Part shown: piece by piece, positions 15,919-24,944 of the stretch
How the letters are laid out: every line of letters starts with the position of its first letter
How positions within the stretch are numbered: position 1 is the stretch's first letter
Translations under genes and position numbers: made by a program
IMG/VR virus record: IMGVR_UViG_3300031111_000008
Location: 1-64,000 of that record
DNA length: 64,000 nucleotides
Direction: 5' to 3' (one strand)
Source: a virus
The notes under the pieces: generated by a model
Seen by the model: the letters and a program-made list of their open reading frames with translations, nothing else
Database searches by the model: none
What the model was told of the DNA's origin: nothing

Positions 15919-17550
15919 ATGAATGCTATAACGAAGGCAGTGCAACGGAGCGCAGGTATTTCTGAAGCCGCAAGAGTAGGATCTTCGGGGAAAAAAGCTG
16001 CCGATTTTGGGGATGCTCTGTCTTCGATTGGTGGCGGGACTACCGTTACCAATATCTCTGATCAGGGGAAGTACCAATATCGGTACAACCTATTTAGAGG
16101 ATGGCTGTATTCTGCCGTCCATGCGTTGGCTTCCAAGGGAGCTGGTCAGGATTTGAATTTGGGAATACTGACGGAAAGCGCCAGTTACGAGGAGGATCGG
16201 GGAAGCCGTTTGAGAAACAAGCAATTTCTGCTCAACAAGATGACTACCCACGCTTCTTCCCGATTGCAAAAGTCTCCCAATTTAGAAGTTGAGGTTTTGG
16301 CAAGGTCTCCCATTCTCGACGCTTTGGAGAAGCCTAACGACATCCAGGATAGGTGGCAGTTTACGTACTTGTTCATTGCCAACCTGGCTCTTACGGGCTG
16401 GTCCTATGTCGTTATCGATACGAGTGATGAGGGCAAGTTGGAATTCTATTCTATTCCAACTACTTGGGTAACTCCTCTACCGGATGACAAAGGTAATCCG
16501 TTTGGAAAATTCAAGATCAAGAACCCAAAGAAAGGAGATGTTGAAGGGCAGGATTTTGACAAGGAGCATGTGGCATTTGCGTATCTGCCCAATCCGAGCG
16601 ATCCTCTCGCTGCCTACGCACCGTCGTCTGCCCAGTTAGCGGCGATTCAGATCGACGACAAGATCCAAACGTCTCAGGATGCTTTCTTCGACAACGGCAT
16701 TTTTCCCAATGCTGTCGTCACTGTGGGTAAGAATCCTCATCCCGACGTGCCTGGAGGGATACGGCCCAGACTGACGGCAGCTCAGCGTAGGCAGGTCCAC
16801 GGCGTTATTGGGCGGATGATGCGGGGGGTGAACAAGTATGGGAATCCGGCCATCGTGGATGGGTACATCGAGAGCGTTACCCCGTTCTCGTTGACTCAGA
16901 ACGAGATGGGGTGGGATAAGTCTGAGGACAAGGTCCGCTCCAGGATTCTGAGTGCCTATGGGGTTCATCCTTACATTCTTGGAGAGCCCGTAGGTGTAGG
17001 TGGGTATGCTCAGGTAGCGGGTATCGAGAGGGTGTTCTGCGACAGGGTGAACACTTATATCAACATGCTGGGCAACGTACTGACGAACAAGCTGGTGAAT
17101 CTGACAGGGGATGGAAACCTGCTGGTCTGGTGGGACAAATGCGAACCACTGGATCCCAACGTCCGAAACTCGATGCTGAAGGAAGCTCGGAAGAATGGAG
17201 ATATCACGAGAGATGAGTATCGAGCTGAATTGGGATTATCTCCAATGAGGGAGGGTTCGGACAGGAGCAAGCTGTTGGAGAATCCCGTGGTTTTCAGTTC
17301 CATGCTGAAAGTGCAGTCGGATCTGGGACTGTTGGATGCTCAGACATTGGCAGAGATTTACCAATTGTATTTGGGGATCACTTCCGAAGAAGCCGCGTCC
17401 GTTACGGGTTCTTCCAGCAAAAGTGTTGAACATCAAATTCTGAAGGCTCTGGGCGAAGTGGCTGCTAGTGTAAAGGAACAGAAGATTCTGTTGGACAAGA
17501 CGGAAGTTGATGAGAATGTTGGCAGAATTTTGGATGGTGTCCACTCATGA
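15919..17550 (+). CDS. Portal protein, HK97 family
   Basis: The 543-residue protein forms the dodecameric ring at one capsid vertex through which DNA passes. Typical elements are GWLYSAVHALASKGA near the start, WQFTYLFIANLALTGWSYVVID in the wing/stem, the central GVNKYGNPAIVDG, and YGVHPYILG near residue 350, which is characteristic of phage portals. A conserved helical C-terminus ends in the clip and crown. It overlaps the next gene by four bases, as usual for portal-MuF pairs. Confidence 0.9.
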   Translation: MNAITKAVQRSAGISEAARVGSSGKKAADFGDALSSIGGGTTVTNISDQGKYQYRYNLFRGWLYSAVHALASKGAGQDLNLGILTESASYEEDRGSRLRNKQFLLNKMTTHASSRLQKSPNLEVEVLARSPILDALEKPNDIQDRWQFTYLFIANLALTGWSYVVIDTSDEGKLEFYSIPTTWVTPLPDDKGNPFGKFKIKNPKKGDVEGQDFDKEHVAFAYLPNPSDPLAAYAPSSAQLAAIQIDDKIQTSQDAFFDNGIFPNAVVTVGKNPHPDVPGGIRPRLTAAQRRQVHGVIGRMMRGVNKYGNPAIVDGYIESVTPFSLTQNEMGWDKSEDKVRSRILSAYGVHPYILGEPVGVGGYAQVAGIERVFCDRVNTYINMLGNVLTNKLVNLTGDGNLLVWWDKCEPLDPNVRNSMLKEARKNGDITRDEYRAELGLSPMREGSDRSKLLENPVVFSSMLKVQSDLGLLDAQTLAEIYQLYLGITSEEAASVTGSSSKSVEHQILKALGEVAASVKEQKILLDKTEVDENVGRILDGVHS

Positions 17551-18626
17551 ATTTGATCGAACTTTCAGTATCCGTCGCGGGGTTGGCGGGCAGCTTCAAA
17601 AAAGAAGTTGCTCGTAGGCGGGATAATTCTCTGCGGAAAGCTATCACGAAGAATCTCTTTGTGAAGCAGTACGAAGAAACTGAAGGAGAGATCGTCGATA
17701 ATCTGGCACCAGTATTCCAGGATCAGATAAAGGATATCCACAAAAGGTTGCTGGAAACGGAGGTAAAGAACTTTGGTCACCAAGCTCACGATTTGGCGTC
17801 TTTGGTATTCGATCCCCAAGAATGGAATGAAAAGGTTATTGATAAAACCCTCCCGATATTGGCGCTGAATATGGTGAGGGCGGGAGTAGCTGCCATTCTT
17901 ACGTTTGGGATCGACGTGCGGAAATCTTCGATTTTCAATACGAAGCAGACTGGATCTGAGTGGTTTGAAGACGAGGCTGGAGACTTCGAGGATTTGACGG
18001 GGACTCTTGGGGGTACATCGGCGGGAACGGCGGCTAATACGGCATTTATGCATAGTGCTCCCCCATGGATGAAAGCGGCTGTGATCCGCGAGTTGCGTAG
18101 CAGCTTCGATCAGGTCTATTGGGAAAGCATCAGTATTACGACACAGGGAGATGCCGAGAAGATTTTGGAGAAAGGTCTGAGCGAGCATTGGTCTATCAGG
18201 AAAATGGCCCAAGAGATGATGGGCTCGTTGGGGGGTAATGATTATGCAAAGATGCGAGCTACCAAGATAGCTCGCACCGAGGCTGGCAATTCGTTGAATG
18301 GGATGAGGAAGGAGTCTTTAGATCATTTGCAAGCTGAGTTGGGCGCAGTTATTCCTATGCAAATTATCTGGTTAAGCATTCTTAGTGACGCGACTAGAGA
18401 TGAACACGCAGCTTTAGATGGTGTACCCGCAGACTCCGAAGGAATGTGGACACTGACGGGCGTGAAGATTCCTTGGCCAGGACATTATACCCTACCCCCT
18501 GAAATGAGGGTGAACTGTATGTGTACAATAGTGAGCGAAATTGGAATGACCGATGAAGAAGCGAGAATACTGATCGACGAACACGAGGCCGCGATAGCCC
18601 AGATAAATGCTGAGGGGGAAGAATGA
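17547..18626 (+). CDS. Head morphogenesis protein, Mu gpF/SPP1 gp7-like
   Basis: The C-terminal 120 residues of this 359-residue protein contain the Phage_Mu_F signature. It reads ARTEAGNSLNGMRKE, then ATRDEHAALDG, then MRVNCMCTI. The N-terminal two thirds are helical. Proteins of this family bind the portal and are carried in the head. The cysteine pair in NCMC corresponds to the usual NCRC. Confidence 0.85.
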   Translation: MNLIELSVSVAGLAGSFKKEVARRRDNSLRKAITKNLFVKQYEETEGEIVDNLAPVFQDQIKDIHKRLLETEVKNFGHQAHDLASLVFDPQEWNEKVIDKTLPILALNMVRAGVAAILTFGIDVRKSSIFNTKQTGSEWFEDEAGDFEDLTGTLGGTSAGTAANTAFMHSAPPWMKAAVIRELRSSFDQVYWESISITTQGDAEKILEKGLSEHWSIRKMAQEMMGSLGGNDYAKMRATKIARTEAGNSLNGMRKESLDHLQAELGAVIPMQIIWLSILSDATRDEHAALDGVPADSEGMWTLTGVKIPWPGHYTLPPEMRVNCMCTIVSEIGMTDEEARILIDEHEAAIAQINAEGEE

Positions 18627-18943
18627 AAAGGAAAAATGGAAAAGCAATTCATGGGAATGCTCTCCAACCGTCTCCAAAATCTTTGGTGCATGGCTGCCAA
18701 GTTGTTTGGGAGAAGGTGGCTTTGGTTCTCACTCTCCATCGGCGACAGCGGGGAATGGATCTAGTCCCGCCTCCGCATTTGTCAAACGATTGGAAATTCT
18801 GGAGAGCGATGGTTAAGCGATATGAAAAAGGTGATTACCGCCATACTGATGCCGAACTCCAAAGCATGAAGATGATTGCCCAATGGACTTTGGATGTTCA
18901 TTGTGAATTGAGAAACCAACCAAAGGTCCATGTAGATTTGTAG
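18623..18943 (+). CDS. Hypothetical small basic protein
   Basis: This 106-residue product overlaps the MuF gene by ATGA. It contains a HPRR-like basic centre and a Trp-rich segment (NDWKFWRAMVKRYEKGDYRH). No known family. Close coupling to head genes suggests an assembly role. Confidence 0.55.
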   Translation: MKRKNGKAIHGNALQPSPKSLVHGCQVVWEKVALVLTLHRRQRGMDLVPPPHLSNDWKFWRAMVKRYEKGDYRHTDAELQSMKMIAQWTLDVHCELRNQPKVHVDL

Positions 18944-18954
18944 GAGAACCTCTA

Positions 18955-19197
18955 GTGGGAAATTTTCCTCACCCAAAAATACAAACACGTCCGACGCCCA
19001 GACTTGCTGATGTGCAGTGCTGCCGTTTGCAGTTTCAACCGGGCGACAGGGTGGTTGTTAGGATTTATCAAAAGTTGGACCAGTCGCAGCAACGGCGGTT
19101 GAAAAAATCTGTTGAGAAGTGGGCTGGAGATGTAGAAGTCTTGATCGTGGATTGCACGGTATTTGATGTTAAAGTACTCAAACCAGGGGATGTTTGA
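18955..19197 (+). CDS. Hypothetical small protein
   Basis: An 80-residue protein starting at GTG 18955 after AGGAG. The pattern (RLQFQPGDRVVVRIYQKLD, then VEKWAGDVEVLIVDCTVF) is a compact alpha/beta fold. No recognised function. Confidence 0.55.
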   Translation: MGNFPHPKIQTRPTPRLADVQCCRLQFQPGDRVVVRIYQKLDQSQQRRLKKSVEKWAGDVEVLIVDCTVFDVKVLKPGDV

Positions 19198-19199
19198 TA

Positions 19200-19454
19200 A
19201 TGCCAGGGGAAGTAGCAAAAACGAGAATCCTACCAGAGGTTGCGGCGGCTATTGGAGACGACCAGCTTTCAATTGAGGATTATTCCAAAAACCTTCGTGA
19301 ATTTAACGAGGATTTTTGTCGTAACATGTTTAACCGTAGGGACTTCACTCTCAAATTCGAGATTCACGGAAACGGTGGAAAGATCATCCATTGCCGGGTC
19401 AGCAATGACCGTTTTGCCCGCCCAACGCAAGGTGGGGGAGGAAAGAAAAAATAG
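19200..19454 (+). CDS. Hypothetical small protein
   Basis: An 84-residue protein with acidic N-terminal half and a GGGGKKK end. It starts three bases after the previous stop, with GGGGA upstream, and is the last gene before a promoter/terminator block. Confidence 0.5.
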   Translation: MPGEVAKTRILPEVAAAIGDDQLSIEDYSKNLREFNEDFCRNMFNRRDFTLKFEIHGNGGKIIHCRVSNDRFARPTQGGGGKKK

Positions 19455-19473
19455 GGATTTTTTCAAATTCCTA

Positions 19474-19501
19474 TTGACTTAGTCATCATTCCGTGCAAAA
19501 T
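19474..19501 (+). promoter_or_regulatory. Possible promoter upstream of hairpin leader
   Basis: TTGACT (19474-19479) with CAAAAT at 19496-19501 (16-base spacer). The -10 is weak (4 of 6). If real, the transcript would meet the hairpin at 19536-19585 before the next gene. Confidence 0.35.
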
Positions 19502-19535
19502 GCGAAGTAGAAACGAGGTCTAGGCGTCTAGATAG

Positions 19536-19594
19536 AGCCGCGACTTATCCGCAGTCTTGCCAAGGGGACTGGGTAATTCGCGGCTTATTTTATT
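19536..19594 (+). terminator. Terminator-like hairpin before serine-rich gene
   Basis: AGCCGCGA (19536-19543) pairs perfectly with TCGCGGCT (19578-19585), with an inner AGTC/GACT stem and a T-rich tail. The next ribosome binding site (TTGGAG) overlaps its end, so it may act as terminator or attenuator. Confidence 0.6.
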
Positions 19595-19607
19595 GGAGCA
19601 ATGAAAC

Positions 19608-20294
19608 ATGACACGCCGAGTAACATTTTACCTTGGTCCTGCCGTAGGGTTGACTACACGGCGAATCACGATTGATCGGATGATGGGCGCTGGGGACGAT
19701 ACTACTCCGGCTACACAGGTCCATGTAAATTTGCCGGGGACTACGGAAGACACAACGCACGTTTTGCCCGATAACCGAATTTGGCGAGCGACTTTGGTGG
19801 ACACAAGAACTTCGGGGGAGGTGTCGGTTCCTGATTATCTCTATTTCAATACTGGTAGTTTGCAGTTTCCTGGACCGGATCCCAGGCGGGGGGCAAGGTT
19901 GCAAATTCTCTCTATGGAAGACCTTTCTTCCTCGTCGAGTTCGATCAGTACTTCTTCGATTTCGACTTCGAGTGTTTCTAGCAGTTCTTCCAGCAGCTCC
20001 TCGGCTAGTAGTTCGTCGAGCAGCTCGCAGAGTTCGTCTAGCAGCTCTTCGAGTTCTAGCAGCTCGATCAGCACGTCGAGTAGCTCGATCAGCACGTCTA
20101 GCGCGTCAAGTAGCTCGATCAGTACGTCCTCTATTAGTACATCGAGCAGTTCACAGTCGTCGAGTAGTTCCTCGTCGTTATCAAGCAGCTCTAGCAGCTC
20201 GATAAGTACTTCCAGTTCTTCTAGCAGCTCTAGCAGCTCGATAAGTACTTCCAGTTCTTCTAGCAGTTCCTCTGGCCTTGGGGCCGTCCCTTAA
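19608..20294 (+). CDS. Virion-region protein with serine-rich C-terminal half
   Basis: A 228-residue protein with an ordered beta-rich domain of about 105 residues (RRVTFYLGPAVGLTTRRITIDR, VHVNLPG, IWRATLVDTRTSG). It then has about 120 residues of Ser interrupted by IST and Ala, ending SGLGAVP. The serine repeat type is shared with the proteins at 8566 and 25926. Placement just before prohead protease and capsid suggests a capsid or neck decoration protein; inference. Confidence 0.7.
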   Translation: MTRRVTFYLGPAVGLTTRRITIDRMMGAGDDTTPATQVHVNLPGTTEDTTHVLPDNRIWRATLVDTRTSGEVSVPDYLYFNTGSLQFPGPDPRRGARLQILSMEDLSSSSSSISTSSISTSSVSSSSSSSSSASSSSSSSQSSSSSSSSSSSSISTSSSSISTSSASSSSISTSSISTSSSSQSSSSSSSLSSSSSSSISTSSSSSSSSSSISTSSSSSSSSGLGAVP

Positions 20295-20341
20295 CGTAGG
20301 TGGGTAGGTCACATCAATCAAAAAAGAAAGGATGTGTAAAA

Positions 20342-20668
20342 ATGGCGTCTCGACATGAAGATAGGAAAGCCTGTGTCAACCAAGCGGCTTTGGTTGATCT
20401 GACTTTATTCGGCCCGGTGAACAAGCTGAAGCAGTTCTTTCTGCAAACGAGCAAGACAGTTACGAGGCTAAGGCTGAGGACAAAAGGGGTCCAGCCGTTT
20501 ACCAAATCCATGCGTGGAGGCGTTGGGAATTTTCCCGGACTTCACGAAGTCATTTTTTGGCTGGATGATATTCAGAAAACCGAGCAATATGCAGAGGATA
20601 TTGATTTCCTCAAGAGGGTGCATGTTACACTAGCCGCTCGGGTTGCCCAGATGGATTCCGCCGTATAG
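20342..20668 (+). CDS. Hypothetical head-region protein
   Basis: A 108-residue protein with a KTVTRLRLRTKGVQPF strand-like core and a helical end. GGATGTG and AAAGG precede the ATG at 20342. It lies in the head gene block. No recognised family. Confidence 0.55.
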   Translation: MASRHEDRKACVNQAALVDLTLFGPVNKLKQFFLQTSKTVTRLRLRTKGVQPFTKSMRGGVGNFPGLHEVIFWLDDIQKTEQYAEDIDFLKRVHVTLAARVAQMDSAV

Positions 20669-20681
20669 CAAGGCTACAAGC

Positions 20682-20966
20682 ATGTACGTTGGATACCAAC
20701 AAATTGGTGTGACGAATGCTGTCTTTACGGCGGCAGATTTGACTATCCCAGCAAATGCTCATGGAGCGGAATTGCAAGCAGATGGTCAGAACGTCAGATA
20801 CATTATGGATGATGCTAGGGGGCCGACGAATACGATTGGCATGCTGCTTCTGACCACAAGTGATCCTAAATACTTCTCCATCGAGGACATCCGGAGAATT
20901 AGGTTCACCCGAGCGGCTGTTGGAGCTGTGTTGAACATTCATTACGTAGCTGGCAGAGACGTATAA
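20682..20966 (+). CDS. Hypothetical head-region protein
   Basis: A 94-residue beta-rich protein (IGVTNAVFTAADLTIPANAHG, then IRRIRFTRAAVGAVLNIHYV). The pattern suits a small decoration or structural protein. It overlaps the protease gene by one base. The start at 20682 is preferred over an upstream frame that would overlap the previous gene. Confidence 0.55.
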   Translation: MYVGYQQIGVTNAVFTAADLTIPANAHGAELQADGQNVRYIMDDARGPTNTIGMLLLTTSDPKYFSIEDIRRIRFTRAAVGAVLNIHYVAGRDV

Positions 20967-22552
20967 TGCCACTTCCAGAACCTAGACAGGATGAAAGTGA
21001 GTCGGATTTCATATCCAGATGTATGTTGAGTTCCATCGTCGAAGAAGAAAGCTCCAGCCATGAGCAGGCTGTTGCCATTTGTACGAGCCAGTGGAGAAAT
21101 CGGGAGCGTGAGTCTATGTCCATAAATGATAAACTGCTTCAAGCCATTCGGAATCGTACAAAGCAAGAGTCTTTCGGTTGTGGGATTCTGACGGCTGACC
21201 GTTGGGTTGCAAATCTGCGCGACCAAATTGGAATTGAGGGCTGTAACAAATACTGCATCGACAGACGAAAAGGTAGTTTTGAAGATCTGCTGTCGAAAGC
21301 GGCAAAGACCCTCACGTATTCAAACAACGACATGCGGTTTGGGTCGAAGATCACAACGGCAGATGGTTCCGTTGAGGGTGTAGAGCTTCCAAAGAATACC
21401 TTGATGGCGTTTCGGCACACCCTTACCAGTTCGGCAAAGGATCGGGATGGAGATGTTCTCCGTAGTGAGGGAATGACCATCGATCCTCACATGCTTTTGC
21501 TTTGGCAGCATGTACACACTTTGCCTATCGGAAAGTCGATTAAGATTCACGAACAGAATACGGATCGCGTCGAGATGATTTCCGCCATCGTGGACATGAA
21601 CGAGTTGTCACACGACGCGGCTGTCATGATCGACAATGGAATGGGTCGGTTTTCCCACGGATTTCGCGCCATCGAGTTCGAGGAGATGAAGAATGCCAAT
21701 GGGGATTTCGATGGTTTCGATGTGAAGCGGGCTGAGATCATGGAAGAGTCTTTGGTATCCGTTCCTGCGAATGTGGATGCGGAAACCCATGAAGTTCTGC
21801 TTTCTTTGGTTGAGAACGGCAAATTGACTTCTCCTCTGATGAAGCAGTATGGGACGATTCTCAGAGAAGATAAACCTCCAATGGTTTCTGGGATCTCTTT
21901 CAAGCAGACCAAGGGTGATCATACACTGGCCGTCGATTGTAGTAGTACGGACGAACTGAAAACGATCCTTGGAATGGGCAAAAATAAAGGGGAAAAAGAT
22001 GAAGATACCAAAGAATCCAAAGGAGCGGGAGACGACAGCTCACCAGAAGAAACCTGTGATGTTGGAGAAAAAGGAAAAGAAACGAAAGACCTTGAATTGT
22101 CAGAAGTGAAACGGTACGGGGAGTTGAGTGGTTCGTGGGAGTCCAAGATCTCGACGTTAGGCATGCAGGCTAAGCAGCATTTGAAAAGTGCTGGCTTGGA
22201 TATGGGGGATCGAGATTGGGCTTATCTCGTAGCTACGTATGATGAGTATGCGATCATCTGTGCCGAGAGGGCTGAATATAATGTTCCCGACGAATTTCGC
22301 TATTTCAAGGTTGAGTGGGAATTAAAGGAAGGCGAAGCGAAATTGAAAGGTGGTTATGCTCAAGTAGACATAGTTACCAATGTAGAGCTTCGGGAAAGAG
22401 CTGCTTCCTTGAGCAAGAAAAAGGAAGTCGACGAGGCCGCCATTGTCATTTTGAGCCGGTCGACGGAAGCCCAGAAGAGAGCTTTGATTTCTCAACTGAC
22501 CGCGATGCTTCCTTCCAAGAAGGTCAACGATTACAAAAAGTTGGTGGGTTAG
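20966..22552 (+). CDS. Prohead protease (S78-like) with extended C-terminus
   Basis: The 528-residue protein contains the HK97-type prohead protease core at about residues 145-290. It shows HTLTSSAKDRDGDVLRSEGM, LLLWQHVHTLPIGKS (with the catalytic His region), and RFSHGFRAIEFEEM followed by EESLVSVPANVDA. These enzymes cleave the capsid delta domain. Residues before 120 and after 330 are extra. The long C-terminal part has an acidic stretch and a separate alpha/beta domain, so this is much longer than the usual 200 residues and may be a fusion with a scaffold-like function. Confidence 0.8.
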   Translation: MPLPEPRQDESESDFISRCMLSSIVEEESSSHEQAVAICTSQWRNRERESMSINDKLLQAIRNRTKQESFGCGILTADRWVANLRDQIGIEGCNKYCIDRRKGSFEDLLSKAAKTLTYSNNDMRFGSKITTADGSVEGVELPKNTLMAFRHTLTSSAKDRDGDVLRSEGMTIDPHMLLLWQHVHTLPIGKSIKIHEQNTDRVEMISAIVDMNELSHDAAVMIDNGMGRFSHGFRAIEFEEMKNANGDFDGFDVKRAEIMEESLVSVPANVDAETHEVLLSLVENGKLTSPLMKQYGTILREDKPPMVSGISFKQTKGDHTLAVDCSSTDELKTILGMGKNKGEKDEDTKESKGAGDDSSPEETCDVGEKGKETKDLELSEVKRYGELSGSWESKISTLGMQAKQHLKSAGLDMGDRDWAYLVATYDEYAIICAERAEYNVPDEFRYFKVEWELKEGEAKLKGGYAQVDIVTNVELRERAASLSKKKEVDEAAIVILSRSTEAQKRALISQLTAMLPSKKVNDYKKLVG

Positions 22553-22599
22553 ATCGGTTTTTTCCAAGTACGACCACCGATAACGAGAAATATCTGATG

Positions 22600-22618
22600 C
22601 GTTACGACGGTCGTAACG
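22600..22618 (+). promoter_or_regulatory. Perfect inverted repeat before capsid gene
   Basis: CGTTACGA (22600-22607) and TCGTAACG (22611-22618) form an 8-bp hairpin with a three-base loop in the 101-base gap between protease and capsid genes. No T-run follows directly, so it is more likely an mRNA stability or processing element, or a protein-binding site, than a terminator. Confidence 0.6.
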
Positions 22619-22653
22619 GTCATTTCTAAGTGTTTTTGATCGAGGTATAGATC

Positions 22654-24228
22654 ATGACAGAGTTGCTGAAGAAGTGGCTCGTCGACAATTGCGACGTTAA
22701 GGCGGACGCATCAGATGACGAGTTCAAAAAGGCGATGGCGGAAGCGATGGTTTCGGGCAAGCTTACTCCCGAGAAGTATGCCAAGCTCGCTCAGGATCCC
22801 GTCGAGAAGGAAGCGAACGAATTCGCTACCAAATTGGATGCGGTCATCGACGGCATTGGGAAGCTGACGGAAGCGATGACGAAGAAGGAGGAACCGAAGG
22901 AAGAGAAGAAGACTGAGGAGAAAAAGGAGACTCCCGAAGTCAAGGATCTCGAAGGTAAGGAAACCGGCAAGATGGTCGGGGAACTCGGCGGAACTCCCGA
23001 TGATCCTTCGGACGAGAAGGCTTTCAATATCCGAGTCAAGGAAGCCGTCGAGCATTACGACAACACGAAGGGCGCTTTGGTTTATCCCGAGAAGACTCAT
23101 CGTGATGCCGCCCACCCGTTGGCCGGGATGCCCGTTTCGGAATTTGGGAGGACGAAGACTTCCCTGTCCATCCGAGACAAGGCTTTGGCTGGTAGTTGGG
23201 CGAAGTTTGCCATCCAGGCGAACTTGGTGAAGTCCACGCAGATTGCTTATGACAACCTGCCTCAGCACGACAAGGAACTGCTTCACTATCTGTGTGACAA
23301 GACGGAGTGGGACGACATCACGAAGGACAACGGCGCTACTCGGATGGGTTACCCCGGCGGTGTCAAGCAGTTGATCGACGACGGCGGTGCCAGCGGCGGT
23401 CTCGAAGCCGCTCCGATTGTCTTCGACGATATGGTCATCGAAACCCCTCTGCTCTACGGCGAGCTTTTCCCGCTCGTGAACGTCGTTCCGATTGATCGTG
23501 GTCGCCGGATCGAAGGTGTCACGGTTGGTCAGGTGACTGGTGCGTGGGGTGGTGTTGACGACACGGCGATAACGCTGTTCAACACTACGGCCTATGTCGC
23601 CGCGTTCGATACCTCGATCTATCGTTGGGAGGGTTCCATCCACGTCGGTTTGGACTTCCTCTCCGATACGCCGATTGATTTTGGCCAACTGATTTCTCGT
23701 CAGTATGGAAACGAACTGATGAGACAATTGGACATCGTGGTCGCTGTCGGTAACGGTACGACCCAGCCGCAAGGCGTGATGAACAGTGGTGCTACTGCTG
23801 TTGCTTGGGGTGGTGCTACTACCCTTGGCAATTACGAATCGCTTCGGTTCGGTGTTGCCAAGCCCGAGCATTCCACCGATATGCGGAGAACGGCTGTCTT
23901 CTGTGGAACTGAAACCAGTTACCAGAGGGCGATGGCGATTCCCGTGGGAGCGGCGGATGTCCGCAGGATCTTCGGAATGGATTACGATGGCTATTCGATC
24001 ATGAATCGCAAGTATGCCATCAATGAGAGTCTGACGAATGCCCAAATCTTCTACGCGATACTCGGTCGATACCGGATGTACCGCCGTCGAGGATTTGTGC
24101 TGCGTAGTTCTACGGAGGGGGATACCCTGATTCGTCAAAACGAACTTTTGATCGCGGTGATGGCCCGTTACGGTGGGCAAATGGAGCGAGCTGCTGCTGC
24201 TTCGTTGACGACTACGGCACCTGCGTAG
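22654..24228 (+). CDS. Major capsid protein, HK97 fold
   Basis: The 524-residue product starts with a helical, strongly charged delta/scaffold region (residues 1-135, with a Lys/Glu-rich coiled coil near 75-105). The HK97-fold capsid domain follows. Recognisable parts are the E-loop and P-domain region, LIDDGGASGGLEAAPIVFDDMVIETPLLYGELFPLVNVV in pieces, GQLISRQYGNELMRQLD, GNGTTQPQGVMN, and FYAILGRYRMYRRRGFVLRSSTEGDT. The long N-terminal part should be removed by the protease encoded upstream. Confidence 0.95.
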   Translation: MTELLKKWLVDNCDVKADASDDEFKKAMAEAMVSGKLTPEKYAKLAQDPVEKEANEFATKLDAVIDGIGKLTEAMTKKEEPKEEKKTEEKKETPEVKDLEGKETGKMVGELGGTPDDPSDEKAFNIRVKEAVEHYDNTKGALVYPEKTHRDAAHPLAGMPVSEFGRTKTSLSIRDKALAGSWAKFAIQANLVKSTQIAYDNLPQHDKELLHYLCDKTEWDDITKDNGATRMGYPGGVKQLIDDGGASGGLEAAPIVFDDMVIETPLLYGELFPLVNVVPIDRGRRIEGVTVGQVTGAWGGVDDTAITLFNTTAYVAAFDTSIYRWEGSIHVGLDFLSDTPIDFGQLISRQYGNELMRQLDIVVAVGNGTTQPQGVMNSGATAVAWGGATTLGNYESLRFGVAKPEHSTDMRRTAVFCGTETSYQRAMAIPVGAADVRRIFGMDYDGYSIMNRKYAINESLTNAQIFYAILGRYRMYRRRGFVLRSSTEGDTLIRQNELLIAVMARYGGQMERAAAASLTTTAPA

Positions 24229-24249
24229 GTTTGAAGCTATCCCCTTGGT

Positions 24250-24299
24250 GCCTCGCTCTCGGTCTTTTGGGTTCTCGCCGGGAGCGAGGCAGATTTTCT
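24250..24299 (+). terminator. Terminator after capsid gene
   Basis: GCCTCGCTC (24250-24258) pairs perfectly with GAGCGAGGC (24282-24290), followed by AGATTTTCTA. The 9-bp GC-rich stem with a 23-base loop suggests partial termination after the highly expressed capsid gene. Confidence 0.75.
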
Positions 24300-24336
24300 A
24301 AATTTTCAAGCAGAACCCTCCGAGGGGAAATAAATT

Positions 24337-24942
24337 ATGAGTACAGACGTAACAGAAACACCGAAGAAGAAAGCATCGTCAGTCGCGCCGTTCGTTGCTG
24401 AGTTGACTGGAAATTGTTGTGACATTGTTGTTCAGTCCATTCCAGGCGCGAGGCTGCGGGGAGCCGTAACTCATTTGAGGAAGGTTTTCAATCCGCAGAG
24501 AAACGGCCAAGAGGAAATGGCTCCTTCGGGAATCATTCCTGGAACTCCCGACATACCTGGAATGCAGCTTCATGTCAATCCTGGTTTGTGTCGGGTAAAG
24601 ATCGTTGATCCTCTTCGAGGCAACGACGATCTGTGTTCAAGCATTCTTCGCGTTCTGAAAAGTCAGCATGTACTCCGCACCGCTGAGAAGGTTGAGGGAG
24701 TACCTACCCGAGAGGAGAAACTTGAGCCCAGCCGAATGAAAACTCTCTGCCGAGAGATTTTCCGAATGGTGAAAGATGACATGGCGGTCATCAAGAAGGG
24801 TCCGCCTCCGACAATGGATGAGATTGACGATCTTCCTGGGCATTACCTTTTGAATCCTGGAAGCCACGTCCAAAACCATCAGCCCAAGTACGAGAAGGAC
24901 TTGGAAAACTTTGTAGAGAATCTCACTAGAGCTGGTGCGTAG
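24337..24942 (+). CDS. Hypothetical protein after capsid
   Basis: A 201-residue protein, first gene after the capsid terminator. N-terminal 30 residues are low-complexity. The middle contains GARLRGAVTHLRKVFNPQR and the C-terminal half is helical and charged. The position matches head-completion or adaptor genes, but the sequence pattern does not decide. Confidence 0.55.
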   Translation: MSTDVTETPKKKASSVAPFVAELTGNCCDIVVQSIPGARLRGAVTHLRKVFNPQRNGQEEMAPSGIIPGTPDIPGMQLHVNPGLCRVKIVDPLRGNDDLCSSILRVLKSQHVLRTAEKVEGVPTREEKLEPSRMKTLCREIFRMVKDDMAVIKKGPPPTMDEIDDLPGHYLLNPGSHVQNHQPKYEKDLENFVENLTRAGA

Positions 24943-24944
24943 GC

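Noticed and set aside
22711-24180. Long reverse-strand open frame (489 codons) opposite the capsid gene
   Set aside because: It is the mirror of the capsid gene, has no ribosome binding site and a His/Arg-rich composition typical of antisense frames.
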